Assembly: GCA_012514535.1 (NCBI GenBank)
Contig: JAAZAA010000227.1
Coordinates: 1-64,000, forward strand
Direction: 5' to 3'
DNA length: 64,000 nt
Source of the DNA: Myxococcales bacterium
Lineage (GTDB): Bacteria; Myxococcota_A; Polyangia; Polyangiales; Polyangiaceae
Made by a program: the position numbers and the translations under genes. The notes under the pieces were generated by a model. It worked only from the letters and a program-made list of their open reading frames with translations. It was not told where the DNA came from and did no database searches. Below are positions 47,045 through 55,160 of the stretch, piece by piece (the first letter of the stretch is position 1; each line of letters begins with the position of its first letter).

Positions 47045-47195
47045 GCGGCTCTCGGAGCCCCTCTGGCGGCCCCGTGGCGGTTGTGCTGGGGCGGACGGCG
47101 AAGGAAACTCCTGGCGATCCGCGACGTACGTGCCCAGGATGGAAGAAGAGTCCCCCTTCGTGGGTTGGGTCAGCGACGTCACCCCCGAGAACCGC

Positions 47196-47795
47196 ATGTC
47201 CACTCCCGCAGCATCTCCATCGTCTCCCCCTCTCATCGCTCGGACCACCGCGGGGCTGCGGCTCCTCGGGCTCTGCGCGGGCGCGCTGATCGCCCTCGCG
47301 GCCTGCGAGCGCGCCGACGCGCGGGTCTCGAAGGAGACCGGCACCGAGGCCGTGGTCGGGGAGGGGCAGGGCGCAGCGTCCAGGGGAGCGACCCCGGGAG
47401 ACCCGAGCGCCCCCGCGGAGGCCGAGGCCGTCGCCGGCCAGGCCACGTATCGGGAAGAGGCCTTCGAGCTCGCGATCGCGCCACCCGCGGAGGCGAAGGC
47501 AGGGGAGGCGGCGGAGGCGATCGTCACCCTCCAGGCCAAGCCCCCCTACAAGGTGAACGAGGAGTACCCCATCAAGCTGAAGCTCGGGTCGAGCGCGGGG
47601 CTCACGTTCCCGGCCCCCGTCGTCGGCAAGGACAAGGCCACCGTGGAGGTCCAGAAGGCGGTGATGAAGGTCCCCTTCACCGCGAGCGCCGCCGGGGAGC
47701 ACACCCTCGGGGGCACCTTCTCCTTCAGCGTCTGCACGGACGAGCGCTGCCTTATCGAGAAGCGCGAGCTCGCCGTCCAGATCGCCGTGCGTTGA
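47196..47795 (+). CDS. Lipoprotein with DsbD-N-like C-terminal domain
   Basis: A 199-residue predicted lipoprotein with lipobox ALIALAAC (Cys about 37). A disordered Ala/Glu/Gly linker leads to a beta-sandwich-like domain (about 88-199). Its end, FSFSVCTDERCLIEKREL, has two cysteines four residues apart, reminiscent of the redox-active N-terminal domain of DsbD. This resemblance is pattern-based and uncertain. The ATG at 47196 is preferred over a start at 47130 for the leader. It lies 151 nt after the kinase. Confidence 0.65.
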   Translation: MSTPAASPSSPPLIARTTAGLRLLGLCAGALIALAACERADARVSKETGTEAVVGEGQGAASRGATPGDPSAPAEAEAVAGQATYREEAFELAIAPPAEAKAGEAAEAIVTLQAKPPYKVNEEYPIKLKLGSSAGLTFPAPVVGKDKATVEVQKAVMKVPFTASAAGEHTLGGTFSFSVCTDERCLIEKRELAVQIAVR

Positions 47796-48051
47796 TCAGC
47801 GCAGCGAGCGTCACGTCAGCGCGGGCATCGTCCGCCTGCCGCACAGGGGAGCCCGCTGTGTCGGTCGCGCGCTGATGGAGTCCTCACGTCCCGGTCTCTG
47901 ACGGGGGCGAACGAGGGACTTCCGGAAACCGTCCAGGAACGGCGCGGGCAACGCTCGCGGCAACCTAGAAGCGGGCCTACGTGCCAGCTCTCGACCCGGG
48001 GGCCGCGGGGGCCCTGCCGCCTCCAGGGGCGGTACGTGTTATGTTGGTGGC

Positions 48052-50304
48052 ATGGGAAAGAGCGCGGTCGTGGACGAACTCCGGAACATCGCTGGCGCGG
48101 TGCAGGCCGATTTCGCGCGGCAGCGTCGGGTGCTGTCCTTCCAGGAGTACCTGGACCTCTTCGCGCAGGATCCCGTGCGGCACTCGCGCGACGCGGCCAC
48201 CTACCTGCGTGACGCCTTCGACTTCTACGGCAGCGAAGAGGTCGAGCGCCCGTGGGGGCGCCAGAACAGATTTCGACTGTTCGATCAGCCCTTCGCGGAG
48301 CCCGGCGATCGAGCCAGGGACGCGCTGGTCGGGCAGGAGGCGGTCCAGGGCGAGATCTACCGGGTGCTCAGTAACTTCGTCCGGGAAGGGCGACCGAACC
48401 GTGTGCTGCTTCTGCACGGCCCCAACGGCTCGGCCAAGAGCACGATCGCGGCCTGCTTGATGCGCGCTCTGGAGCACTACTCGTCCTGCGACGAGGGGGC
48501 GCTCTACAGGTTCCATTGGGTGTTCCCCAGCCAGACCACGCTGCGGGGCGCGATCGGCTTCGGGGGGCCGAAGAGCATGACCGAGCGCGGGGCGAGCTAC
48601 GCCCACCTCAGCGACGATCAGATCGACGCGCGCCTGTTCGTGGAGCTGCGGGACCACCCCCTGTTCCTCTTGCCCCAGCGCATGCGACGCGAGCTCATCG
48701 AGCGCCTTTACCGAGAGGCTGGGTGTGAGCGCAGCCCACCGCGCTGGTTGACCCACGGCGGGCTCTGCCAGAAGAGCCGCCGCATCTACGAGACCCTGCT
48801 GTCGAGCTACGGCGGCTCCCTCGAGGAGGTCCTGCGGCACATCCAGGTGGAGCGCTACTTCATCTCGCGGCGGTACCGCATCGGCGCCGTCACCTTGGGA
48901 CCGCAGCTGTCCGTGGACGCAGGGGAGCGCCAGGTGACCATCGATCGCAGCGTCGCGGGCTTGCCGGCGTCGCTCCAGGGGCTCGCCCTCTTCGAGGTCT
49001 TCGGGGAGCTCGTGGACGCGGCAGGCGGGCTGCTCGAATACTCGGATTTGTTGAAGCGCCCCCTGGACGCGTTCAAGTATCTGCAGATCACCGCGGAGAC
49101 CGGTGAGGTGGCGCTGCAGACGCAGACCCTCCAGGTCAACTGTGTGCTCCTCGCGAGCGGCAACGAGGCGCACCTCGGCGCGTTCCGGGCGCACCCGGAG
49201 TTCGAGAGCTTTCGGGGCCGGCTCGAGCTCGTGCGCGTGCCGTATCTGCGGAGCTGGCGCGACGAGGTGAAGATCTACGACGCCCAGATCGTGCCCCACG
49301 TGAACGGCCACGTTGCCCCCCACGCGACGGAGGTCGCGGCGATGTTCGCGGTGCTGACGCGCATGCAGAAGCCGAGCGCCGATCGGCACCCCCGCGAGCT
49401 CCGGGAGCTCGTCCTGGAGCTGACCGCCGTCGAGAAGATGGACCTGTACACGGACGGCCGCGCACCGAAGCGCCTCGACGAGGAGGCTGCGAAGCTGCTG
49501 CGGGCCGCCATCCCCGATCTCTACCGGGAGGGGGAGGCGTCGGTCGACTACGAGGGGAGCAGCGGGGCGAGCCCTCGAGAGATGCGGGTCGTCCTCCTCG
49601 ACGCGGCTCAGAACCGCCGGTACGGCTACCTGTCTCCCTTCGCGGTGTTGGACGAGCTGGAGCACCTCTGCGAGCGTGTGAACGAGTACACGTTCTTGCA
49701 GCAGGAGCGCCTCCCCGGCGGCTATCACGACACGACGGCGTTTCGAGAGGTCTTGCTCCATCGGGTGCTGGACGCCTTCGAGGACGAGCTCCGCCTCGTC
49801 AGCGGCATCGTCGAGGAGACGCGCTACCTCGAGCTGTTCGATCGCTACGTCACCCACGTCAGCTACTGGACGAAGGGAGAGCAGCTGCGCAACCCCCTGA
49901 CGGGCGCGTACGAGGAGCCGGACAAGGCCCTGTTCGCCGAGGTGGAGCGCCTGCTCGGCGTCAGCGACAAGCCCGAGGCGTTCCGGCACTCGCTCATCAA
50001 CGCCATCGCGGCGTGGGCCATCGATCACCCCGACGAGGCGGCGGACAACCGCCGCGTGTTCGCCGATCACCTGCGGCGGCTCCGGGACGCGGTCTACTCC
50101 GAGCGCCGGGTGACCCTGGCCAAGCTCTGTCGGGACATCGTGCTCCTGTTGCGGGAGGACAGCGCCGGCCTCGACGAGGATCGCAAGCGGGAAGCCCGCG
50201 CCGCGGTGGATGCCCTGAACCGTGACTACGGCTACATCGACGACTCCGTCGCGGACGTCGCGGCGGTGCTCCTGCGCCGGCGGTACGCCGAGCTCCTCCA
50301 CTGA
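48052..50304 (+). CDS. prkA: PrkA-family serine protein kinase
   Basis: A 750-residue protein of the PrkA/YeaG family: an N-terminal AAA+ domain followed by a kinase-like C-terminal domain, linked to starvation and sporulation responses in other bacteria. The Walker A is LLLHGPNGSAKSTI (about 118-131). The region after it (YRFHWVFP and the long insertion with LCQKSRRIYETLL) is typical of the family. It is about 100 residues longer than E. coli YeaG. The usual partners yeaH and spoVR are not adjacent. The ATG at 48052 is the first good start; no strong ribosome site is seen, and a TATGTT lies just upstream. Confidence 0.88.
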   Translation: MGKSAVVDELRNIAGAVQADFARQRRVLSFQEYLDLFAQDPVRHSRDAATYLRDAFDFYGSEEVERPWGRQNRFRLFDQPFAEPGDRARDALVGQEAVQGEIYRVLSNFVREGRPNRVLLLHGPNGSAKSTIAACLMRALEHYSSCDEGALYRFHWVFPSQTTLRGAIGFGGPKSMTERGASYAHLSDDQIDARLFVELRDHPLFLLPQRMRRELIERLYREAGCERSPPRWLTHGGLCQKSRRIYETLLSSYGGSLEEVLRHIQVERYFISRRYRIGAVTLGPQLSVDAGERQVTIDRSVAGLPASLQGLALFEVFGELVDAAGGLLEYSDLLKRPLDAFKYLQITAETGEVALQTQTLQVNCVLLASGNEAHLGAFRAHPEFESFRGRLELVRVPYLRSWRDEVKIYDAQIVPHVNGHVAPHATEVAAMFAVLTRMQKPSADRHPRELRELVLELTAVEKMDLYTDGRAPKRLDEEAAKLLRAAIPDLYREGEASVDYEGSSGASPREMRVVLLDAAQNRRYGYLSPFAVLDELEHLCERVNEYTFLQQERLPGGYHDTTAFREVLLHRVLDAFEDELRLVSGIVEETRYLELFDRYVTHVSYWTKGEQLRNPLTGAYEEPDKALFAEVERLLGVSDKPEAFRHSLINAIAAWAIDHPDEAADNRRVFADHLRRLRDAVYSERRVTLAKLCRDIVLLLREDSAGLDEDRKREARAAVDALNRDYGYIDDSVADVAAVLLRRRYAELLH

Positions 50305-50321
50305 GTTCCCGGGGAGGACCC

Positions 50322-50356
50322 GGAGGGCCTCTGACCGCCTCTGGAGGGCCTCTGAC
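50322..50356. repeat. 14-bp direct repeat after prkA
   Basis: GGAGGGCCTCTGAC occurs at 50322-50335 and 50343-50356, 21 bp apart, just downstream of prkA. A small duplication. Confidence 0.6.
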
Positions 50357-50472
50357 GGGGCTTCGGCGCGTCAACGGGGTTTGGGCCGCCCTCCACGGGC
50401 TCTGGACGCCAGGGCGCCCCCTCCGCTCCGTCCTCGCCGGAGGCTGTCCAAAGGCTGGGGCGCCGCCACGCC

Positions 50473-50502
50473 CGAACGGCCTGCCTTTCGGCAGACCGTT
50501 CG
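50473..50502 (+). other. Hairpin just upstream of tatD
   Basis: CGAACGG pairs with CCGTTCG (7 bp), then one C/A mismatch, then CTGCC pairs with GGCAG, with loop TTTC. It ends 20 nt before the tatD start and is not followed by a T-run. It may be the prkA terminator or a leader element of tatD. Confidence 0.5.
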
Positions 50503-50522
50503 TCACGCTAGGGAGAGGTCTC

Positions 50523-51311
50523 ATGCTCATCGACACGCACTGTCATCTGGATCCGGGACACTGCGGGGCTGGCCCCGACGAGCTCTTGAGCCGAGCGCGG
50601 AGCGAGGGCGTCGGCGGGGTCGTGTGCATCGGCGTGGGCGGCCTCGAGCAGGCGCGCTTCGCGGTGGAGCTCGCCTCGAGGCGGGCGGACGTCGCGGCGA
50701 CCGTTGGAGTCCACCCGCACGACGCCTCGAGCCACGACACCGAGCTCGCGGCGGAGCTGCGGGGGCTGCTCCAAAGCGGCGGTGCGGTCGCGGTCGGAGA
50801 GGTGGGGCTCGACTACCACTACGACCACTCGCCCCGGGACATCCAGCGGGAGGTCTTCGCGAGCTACGTCGCGCTCGCCCGCGAGCTCGGGCTGCCCCTG
50901 GTGATCCACACGCGGAGCGCCCCCGCGGACACCCTCGATCTGCTCCGCGCCGAGCGCGCCGCCGACGTGGGCGGCGTGATCCACTGCTTCAGCGAGGATC
51001 TGAGCTTCGCTCGCCAGGCGCTGGACCTCGGCTTCTACCTGTCCTTCTCGGGCATCGTCACCTTCAAGAAGGCAACGGAGATCCAGGAGGTCGCGGCCTG
51101 GGCGCCCCTGGAGCGCGTGCTGGTGGAGACGGACAGCCCCTATCTCGCGCCCGTCCCGTACCGCGGCAAGACCAACGAGCCCGCCTACGTGACGCACACG
51201 GCGCGCTTCGTGGCGGACCTCCGAGGCACGCCCTACGAGGAGCTGTGCGCGGCCACCACCGCCAACGCCCGCGCCCTGTTCCGCTTGCCGCCTACCTTCG
51301 GGGAAGCGTGA
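50523..51311 (+). CDS. tatD: TatD family metal-dependent DNase
   Basis: A 262-residue TIM-barrel hydrolase of the TatD/YcfH family, acting on DNA 3' ends. Metal ligands are visible: the HCH motif in MLIDTHCHLD, Glu in VGEVGLDY, His in VIHTRS, His in GVIHCFSE and Asp in VETDSPYLAP. The length is standard. The start ATG follows AGGGAGAGGTCTC. It is probably a separate unit from prkA, with 218 nt and a hairpin between them. Confidence 0.95.
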   Translation: MLIDTHCHLDPGHCGAGPDELLSRARSEGVGGVVCIGVGGLEQARFAVELASRRADVAATVGVHPHDASSHDTELAAELRGLLQSGGAVAVGEVGLDYHYDHSPRDIQREVFASYVALARELGLPLVIHTRSAPADTLDLLRAERAADVGGVIHCFSEDLSFARQALDLGFYLSFSGIVTFKKATEIQEVAAWAPLERVLVETDSPYLAPVPYRGKTNEPAYVTHTARFVADLRGTPYEELCAATTANARALFRLPPTFGEA

Positions 51312-51318
51312 AGCGGTC

Positions 51319-51347
51319 TTGACAGCGCCGGGTCCGCCCAACATATT
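51319..51347 (+). promoter_or_regulatory. Promoter of the tRNA-Met gene
   Basis: A perfect TTGACA (51319-51324), a 17-bp spacer and CATATT (51342-51347), about 68 nt before the tRNA. A good sigma70-type match. Confidence 0.65.
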
Positions 51348-51414
51348 GCCGCGGCCCAAGCCGACGGCCCGTGCCGGTGGCTCGGGTGCTGCGCCGCGAG
51401 ACGGGTCGCAGAAC

Positions 51415-51491
51415 GCCGAAGTAGCTCAGTCGGTTAGAGCACGCGCTTCATAAGCGTGAGGTCGTCGGTTCAAGTCCGACCTTCGGCACCA
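51415..51491 (+). tRNA. tRNA-Met (CAU anticodon)
   Basis: A 77-nt cloverleaf with encoded CCA. The acceptor GCCGAAG pairs with CTTCGGC; the D arm is GCTCAGTCGGTTAGAGC, the anticodon stem CGCGC/GCGTG around TTCATAA, and the T stem GTCGG/CCGAC. The body resembles an elongator Met tRNA. It lacks the mismatched first base pair and the three G-C anticodon-stem pairs of an initiator. Confidence 0.93.
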
Positions 51492-51532
51492 CATCAGCGC
51501 TCGAGGGGGAGGAGCAGCGCTGAAGGGGACCA

Positions 51533-51594
51533 GCGCCCGAAGGCACGGCGCCCGAGAGCACGGCGCCCGACCGACGCGGCGCCCGAAAGCACGG
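51533..51594. repeat. Four-unit 15-16-bp repeat after tRNA-Met
   Basis: The core GCGCCCGA occurs at 51533, 51548, 51563 and 51579. The spacers in the first, second and fourth units end in GCAC. No gene covers this stretch. Confidence 0.7.
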
Positions 51595-51731
51595 GTCGTC
51601 GACTCGGGCACACTGCACCTCCGAAAGACTCCGGCGGAGCAGACGAGAACGGTCGCCGACCCGCGTCCCGTGGGAGCGCGTGTGGCGACCGTTGCGCGCG
51701 ACGTCGGAGCGCCGCGGGGCCCGAGCGGGGG

Positions 51732-52340
51732 TCAGTTGTTCCCGAAGAGGCTGTTGATCTTGGAGTCGAGGGCGACCGCGATCTTGTAGAGGCTCGAGAT
51801 CGAGGGGCTCGATTCGGCGCGCTCGATCTGGGACAGCAGGGAGATGCTGAGGCCCGTGCGGCGGCTCATCTGCTTGAGGGTGAGCTCCTGCTCCTTGCGC
51901 AGGCCGCGGATGGTGTCGCCGATGATCTTGTGGAGCTGCTCCTCGGGCGTGCGCGCGAGGCCCTTCTTCTTCATGACGCGGGAGAGCACGTCCCGGAACT
52001 CGTCGACGTTGAAGGGCTTCTTGATGTAGTCGACCGCGTCGAGCTTCATCGAGGCGACGGCGGTGTCGAGGTTCGGGTGAGCGGTGAAGATGACCACCGC
52101 GACGTCACTGTCGATGGAGCGGATGCGCTTGAGCACCTCGATGCCGTCCAGCTTGGGCATCATGAGATCGAGGATGATGACGTGAAAGGACCCCTGACGG
52201 ACCTCGTCCTCGACGAGGGTGGGATCGCTCACCGTGCGCACCTGGAACCCATCCTTCTCGAGGAGGGTCTGCATGTACTCACAGATTGCGGGGTCGTCGT
52301 CGACGATGAGGATTTGAATTGCAGGAACTTCGATGGCCAC
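51732..52340 (-). CDS. Response regulator with XRE-type DNA-binding domain
   Basis: A 202-residue response regulator. The receiver domain (about 7-125) has the acidic pocket DDD (14-16), phosphoacceptor Asp58 in ILDLMMP, Thr86 and Lys108. The output is an XRE/Cro-type helix-turn-helix (about 140-198, TLKQMSRRTGLSISLLSQIERA), an uncommon pairing. No histidine kinase is adjacent, so it is an orphan regulator. The start is a GTG with GGAGGAG 7 nt upstream, a strong ribosome site. The upstream AT-rich region probably holds its promoter and perhaps its own operator. Confidence 0.93.
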   Translation of the reverse strand: MAIEVPAIQILIVDDDPAICEYMQTLLEKDGFQVRTVSDPTLVEDEVRQGSFHVIILDLMMPKLDGIEVLKRIRSIDSDVAVVIFTAHPNLDTAVASMKLDAVDYIKKPFNVDEFRDVLSRVMKKKGLARTPEEQLHKIIGDTIRGLRKEQELTLKQMSRRTGLSISLLSQIERAESSPSISSLYKIAVALDSKINSLFGNN

Positions 52341-52568
52341 AGTGGAACTCCTCCAGCTCGCTCGGGGGATAGAACGAGGGCGTCGTTTGCAGTGTAACTA
52401 CAATAACCCCACTGCCGTTACCGTGTCACTAGATTTCGTACGTGCCCCGGGCATTTTCTTTGTAAACCAAGGAAATTGCTCGCGATTTTCCCTGGCGTAG
52501 GGAGGGCGTCCGGGGGCCATTTTCGGCCGGTGCTCCGAGATGGGGGGCTCGGATGGGGCACAAACGGA
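52341..52568. promoter_or_regulatory. Regulatory region of the REC-XRE gene
   Basis: An AT-richer stretch with partly dyadic sequence: GTAAC and GTTAC arms about 22 bp apart around 52395-52421, and CAGTG/CACTG arms inside. This could be the promoter/operator of the gene to the left. No single clear -35/-10 pair was identified. Confidence 0.3.
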
Positions 52569-52599
52569 AGCTGGGTCAGCTCAGTGAGCTGACCCAGCT
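52569..52599 (-). terminator. Terminator of tRNA-Pro
   Basis: A perfect 14-bp stem (52569-52582 with 52586-52599) with loop AGT. On the minus strand a T-rich CTTCCGTTTG follows. It lies 14 nt past the tRNA-Pro 3' end. Confidence 0.85.
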
Positions 52600-52612
52600 G
52601 TCGTCGGCTTTG

Positions 52613-52686
52613 TCGGGGCGGGCAGATTCGAACTGCCGACCTCACGGACCCGAACCGTGCGCGCTACCAAACTGCGCTACGCCCCG
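52613..52686 (-). tRNA. tRNA-Pro (CGG anticodon)
   Basis: A 74-nt cloverleaf on the minus strand. The acceptor CGGGGCG pairs with CGCCCCG; the D arm is GCGC/GCGC, the anticodon stem CACGG/CCGTG around TTCGGGT (anticodon CGG, reading CCG), and the T stem GGCAG/CTGCC. CCA is not encoded. A strong terminator follows. Confidence 0.95.
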
Positions 52687-52826
52687 CCTTGCGGCTCCTG
52701 CCCCACAGAGACCGGTGAACCGGCGTCTGGGGGACGGGCCGCGGAGAATGGTGGGAGAGCGGGGCGGTGTCAAGCCGAGTTCGCCGGGCAACGCCTCGAA
52801 CTCGGCTCGAGCAGGACGCCCGCCCT

Positions 52827-53798
52827 TCACCCGCGGGCGCGCAGAGCGCTCACGAGCTCCGGGACGGCGGTGAACAGGTCGGCCACGAGCCCGTAGTCCG
52901 CCAGCTGGAAGATGGGCGCCTCCGGATCTTTGTTGATGGCCACGATCACCTTCGACCCCTTCATTCCGGCGATGTGCTGGATGGCCCCCGAGATCCCGAT
53001 GGCGATGTAGAGGGAGGGGGCAACGATCTTGCCAGTCTGACCGACCTGATAGTCGCCGGGGGCATACCCGGCGTCCACCGCGGCACGGCTCGCGCCGATG
53101 GCGGCGCCCAGAGCGTCCGCGAGGGGTTCGATGACCTCGAAGAATTTCTCCTTGAGGGCACGGCCGCCCGCCACGACGACGTTGGCCTCCGTGAGCTGGG
53201 GCCGCTCGGAGGTGACCGCGTCGAGGGAGACGTACTCGACGCGCGCGGCGGCGCCGCTCGGGGCCGCCTTGGCGACCTTCTCGATGGGTGAGGTGCTCCC
53301 GGAAGGCTCCGCGGCGGCGAACTCGCTCTGACGCGCGGTGGCTACCTGAATGGCGGTGGAGAGCTCGCAGTAGCCGTAGGCGTTGCCGGCGAACATGGGG
53401 CGCTTGTAGACGAGCTTCCCGCCCTCGGCGGCGACGTCGGCGCAATCCCCCGCGTAGGCGGCGTCGAGCCGGGCAGCGACCCGCGGCATCAGGTCCTTGC
53501 CGAAGGTGGTCGCGGTGGCGACGACGAGCTTGTAGCCCTTGCCGACCTCCGCCACGGTCGGGGCGAAGTGCTCGGCGACGTAGTGCGCGAGGCTCGCGTC
53601 CTCGCAGACGAGCACGCGTCCGGCGCCGAAGGTGGTGAGCTCCTGGGCTGCCGCGGCGGTGTTGGCGCCGAGCACGAGGACGTCGAAGCCGCCGCCCAGG
53701 GCGCCTTCGGCCTTTCGGGCCAGGGTGATGGCGGAGAGGGTGCTCTTGCGCAGGTTGCCGTCCTGATCGAGCTCCGCAACGACGAGTACGTTGGACAT
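52827..53798 (-). CDS. etfA: Electron transfer flavoprotein alpha subunit
   Basis: The alpha subunit of the heterodimeric FAD protein that takes electrons from acyl-CoA dehydrogenases and passes them to ETF-quinone oxidoreductase. The 323-residue protein has the standard length. The C-terminal FAD-binding signature is complete: [19 protein letters not shown], then [17 protein letters not shown] and PIFQLADYG. The start ATG has AAGGAG at good spacing. It follows etfB by 28 nt and is cotranscribed with it. Confidence 0.97.
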   Translation of the reverse strand: MSNVLVVAELDQDGNLRKSTLSAITLARKAEGALGGGFDVLVLGANTAAAAQELTTFGAGRVLVCEDASLAHYVAEHFAPTVAEVGKGYKLVVATATTFGKDLMPRVAARLDAAYAGDCADVAAEGGKLVYKRPMFAGNAYGYCELSTAIQVATARQSEFAAAEPSGSTSPIEKVAKAAPSGAAARVEYVSLDAVTSERPQLTEANVVVAGGRALKEKFFEVIEPLADALGAAIGASRAAVDAGYAPGDYQVGQTGKIVAPSLYIAIGISGAIQHIAGMKGSKVIVAINKDPEAPIFQLADYGLVADLFTAVPELVSALRARG

Positions 53799-53826
53799 GG
53801 TGATCTCCTTTCGTTCGTCCGCGGCG

Positions 53827-54654
53827 TCAGAGAACGCGGGCTTCTTCCGTGAGTTTCTGCACGAGCTCGGCGACGTCCTTGACCTTGACGCCAGCGCTGC
53901 GCTTCGCAGGGAGCTCGAACTTCGTGTACTTCGTGGTGAGCGCGACGTCCGTCAGCTCGGACAGGGGGCGCACGGTGAGCGGCTTGCGCTTCGCCTGCAT
54001 GATGGCGGGGAGGGGGGCGAAGCGGACACCTTCGTTGTACTTGAAGGACGGATCCGTCAGGGAGGAGTACACGCCCTCCGGCGACACGATGCGGAGGTCG
54101 ACGGTGACGAGGCACGGCGGGCGGACGCGGAGGGAGAGCACACCTCCGTCCACCTCTCGCCCGACGAGGAGGCTGCCGTCCTGCTCTTGGCGCAGGGTCG
54201 CAGCGAAGGTCGCCATGGGCCAGTCGAGGAGCTCCGCGAGCATCTGCCCGACCTGATTGGAGTCTCCGTCCACCGTCTGCTTGCCCATGAGCACGACGTC
54301 CGGCTTCTCCTCCTCGACGAGTTTGCGCAGGGCGTGCGCCACGACGCGGCCGTCGAGATCGTCGTCTCCCGCCTCGACGCGGATCGCCCGATCCGCCCCC
54401 GTCGCGAGGGCCGAGCGCAGGGTCGTCTCCGCCTCCTTCGGGGCCATGGTGACGACGACCACCTCGCCCTCCCGCTTCTTCGGAGAGGCGCCGTTCTCGG
54501 TGAGGCGCAAAGCTGCCTCGAGGGCGTACTCGTCGAAGGGGTTGATCTTCCACTCGAGTCCGGAGGCGTCGATGGCGTCGCCGCCGCTCGAGACCTTGAT
54601 CCTGTTCGCGTTGTCCGGGTCGGCGACGCGCTTGACGGCGACGAGAATTTTCAC
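53827..54654 (-). CDS. etfB: Electron transfer flavoprotein beta subunit
   Basis: The beta subunit of ETF, which binds AMP and contacts the dehydrogenases. The 275-residue protein starts MKILVAVKRVADPD. It carries INPFDEYALEAALRL and the nucleotide-binding pattern VVLMGKQTVDGDSNQVGQML. The start is GTG with a perfect GGAGGT 6 nt upstream. First gene of etfB-etfA. Together they support beta-oxidation and amino-acid breakdown. Confidence 0.97.
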   Translation of the reverse strand: MKILVAVKRVADPDNANRIKVSSGGDAIDASGLEWKINPFDEYALEAALRLTENGASPKKREGEVVVVTMAPKEAETTLRSALATGADRAIRVEAGDDDLDGRVVAHALRKLVEEEKPDVVLMGKQTVDGDSNQVGQMLAELLDWPMATFAATLRQEQDGSLLVGREVDGGVLSLRVRPPCLVTVDLRIVSPEGVYSSLTDPSFKYNEGVRFAPLPAIMQAKRKPLTVRPLSELTDVALTTKYTKFELPAKRSAGVKVKDVAELVQKLTEEARVL

Positions 54655-54744
54655 GGCTTACCTCCGATGTTCACCAAGTACCTCCTGGTTGCGACCTCTG
54701 CGGGGCCGGGAGAAGCCCGCCCCCACGAGGGGCATCAAGTAAGC

Positions 54745-54772
54745 AACGTAGGCGCCCGTCACGCCGCGTCAA
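54745..54772 (-). promoter_or_regulatory. Possible promoter of etfB-etfA
   Basis: On the minus strand TTGACG (54767-54772), a 16-bp spacer and TACGTT (54745-54750). The -10 is a poor match; the leader would be about 85 nt. Confidence 0.35.
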
Positions 54773-55160
54773 GGACCCAAGTGGTTGTAAATAGAAGAGA
54801 TCAGGCACATTGCAGGCCCGCGCGCCGTGTCTCTGGGCTGCGCGCCCGTGTCTCTCCTCTGGTCAGCGATGGGTCAGCGACCGGGTGCGGCCGCCCTGGT
54901 TCCCCGGGGCGAGATTCAGGGGACGCCATGAGGGCGCTGCAGGAGTGAGCGCTTCGTTCCCGACTCTCCGAGCACCCGTGAGGCTCCGGGGAGAAGGGGC
55001 GCGAGCCGCGGAGGGGGCTCCGGAGGTGCGTCGCTGATTTCGCGGCGGAAATTGCGGCGCGCTCATGCTCCGGCCGGCAAGCCTTTGCTATGAAGGCCGC
55101 ACCTTCCGCCCTCCCCCGAGTCGGTCACGAGGATCGGCCTCTCCGGGAGGCGCTTCTCCG
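54773..55160. other. Divergent intergenic region etfB/nadB
   Basis: About 390 nt with no gene visible. It should hold the nadB promoter; no clear match was seen. Confidence 0.3.
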
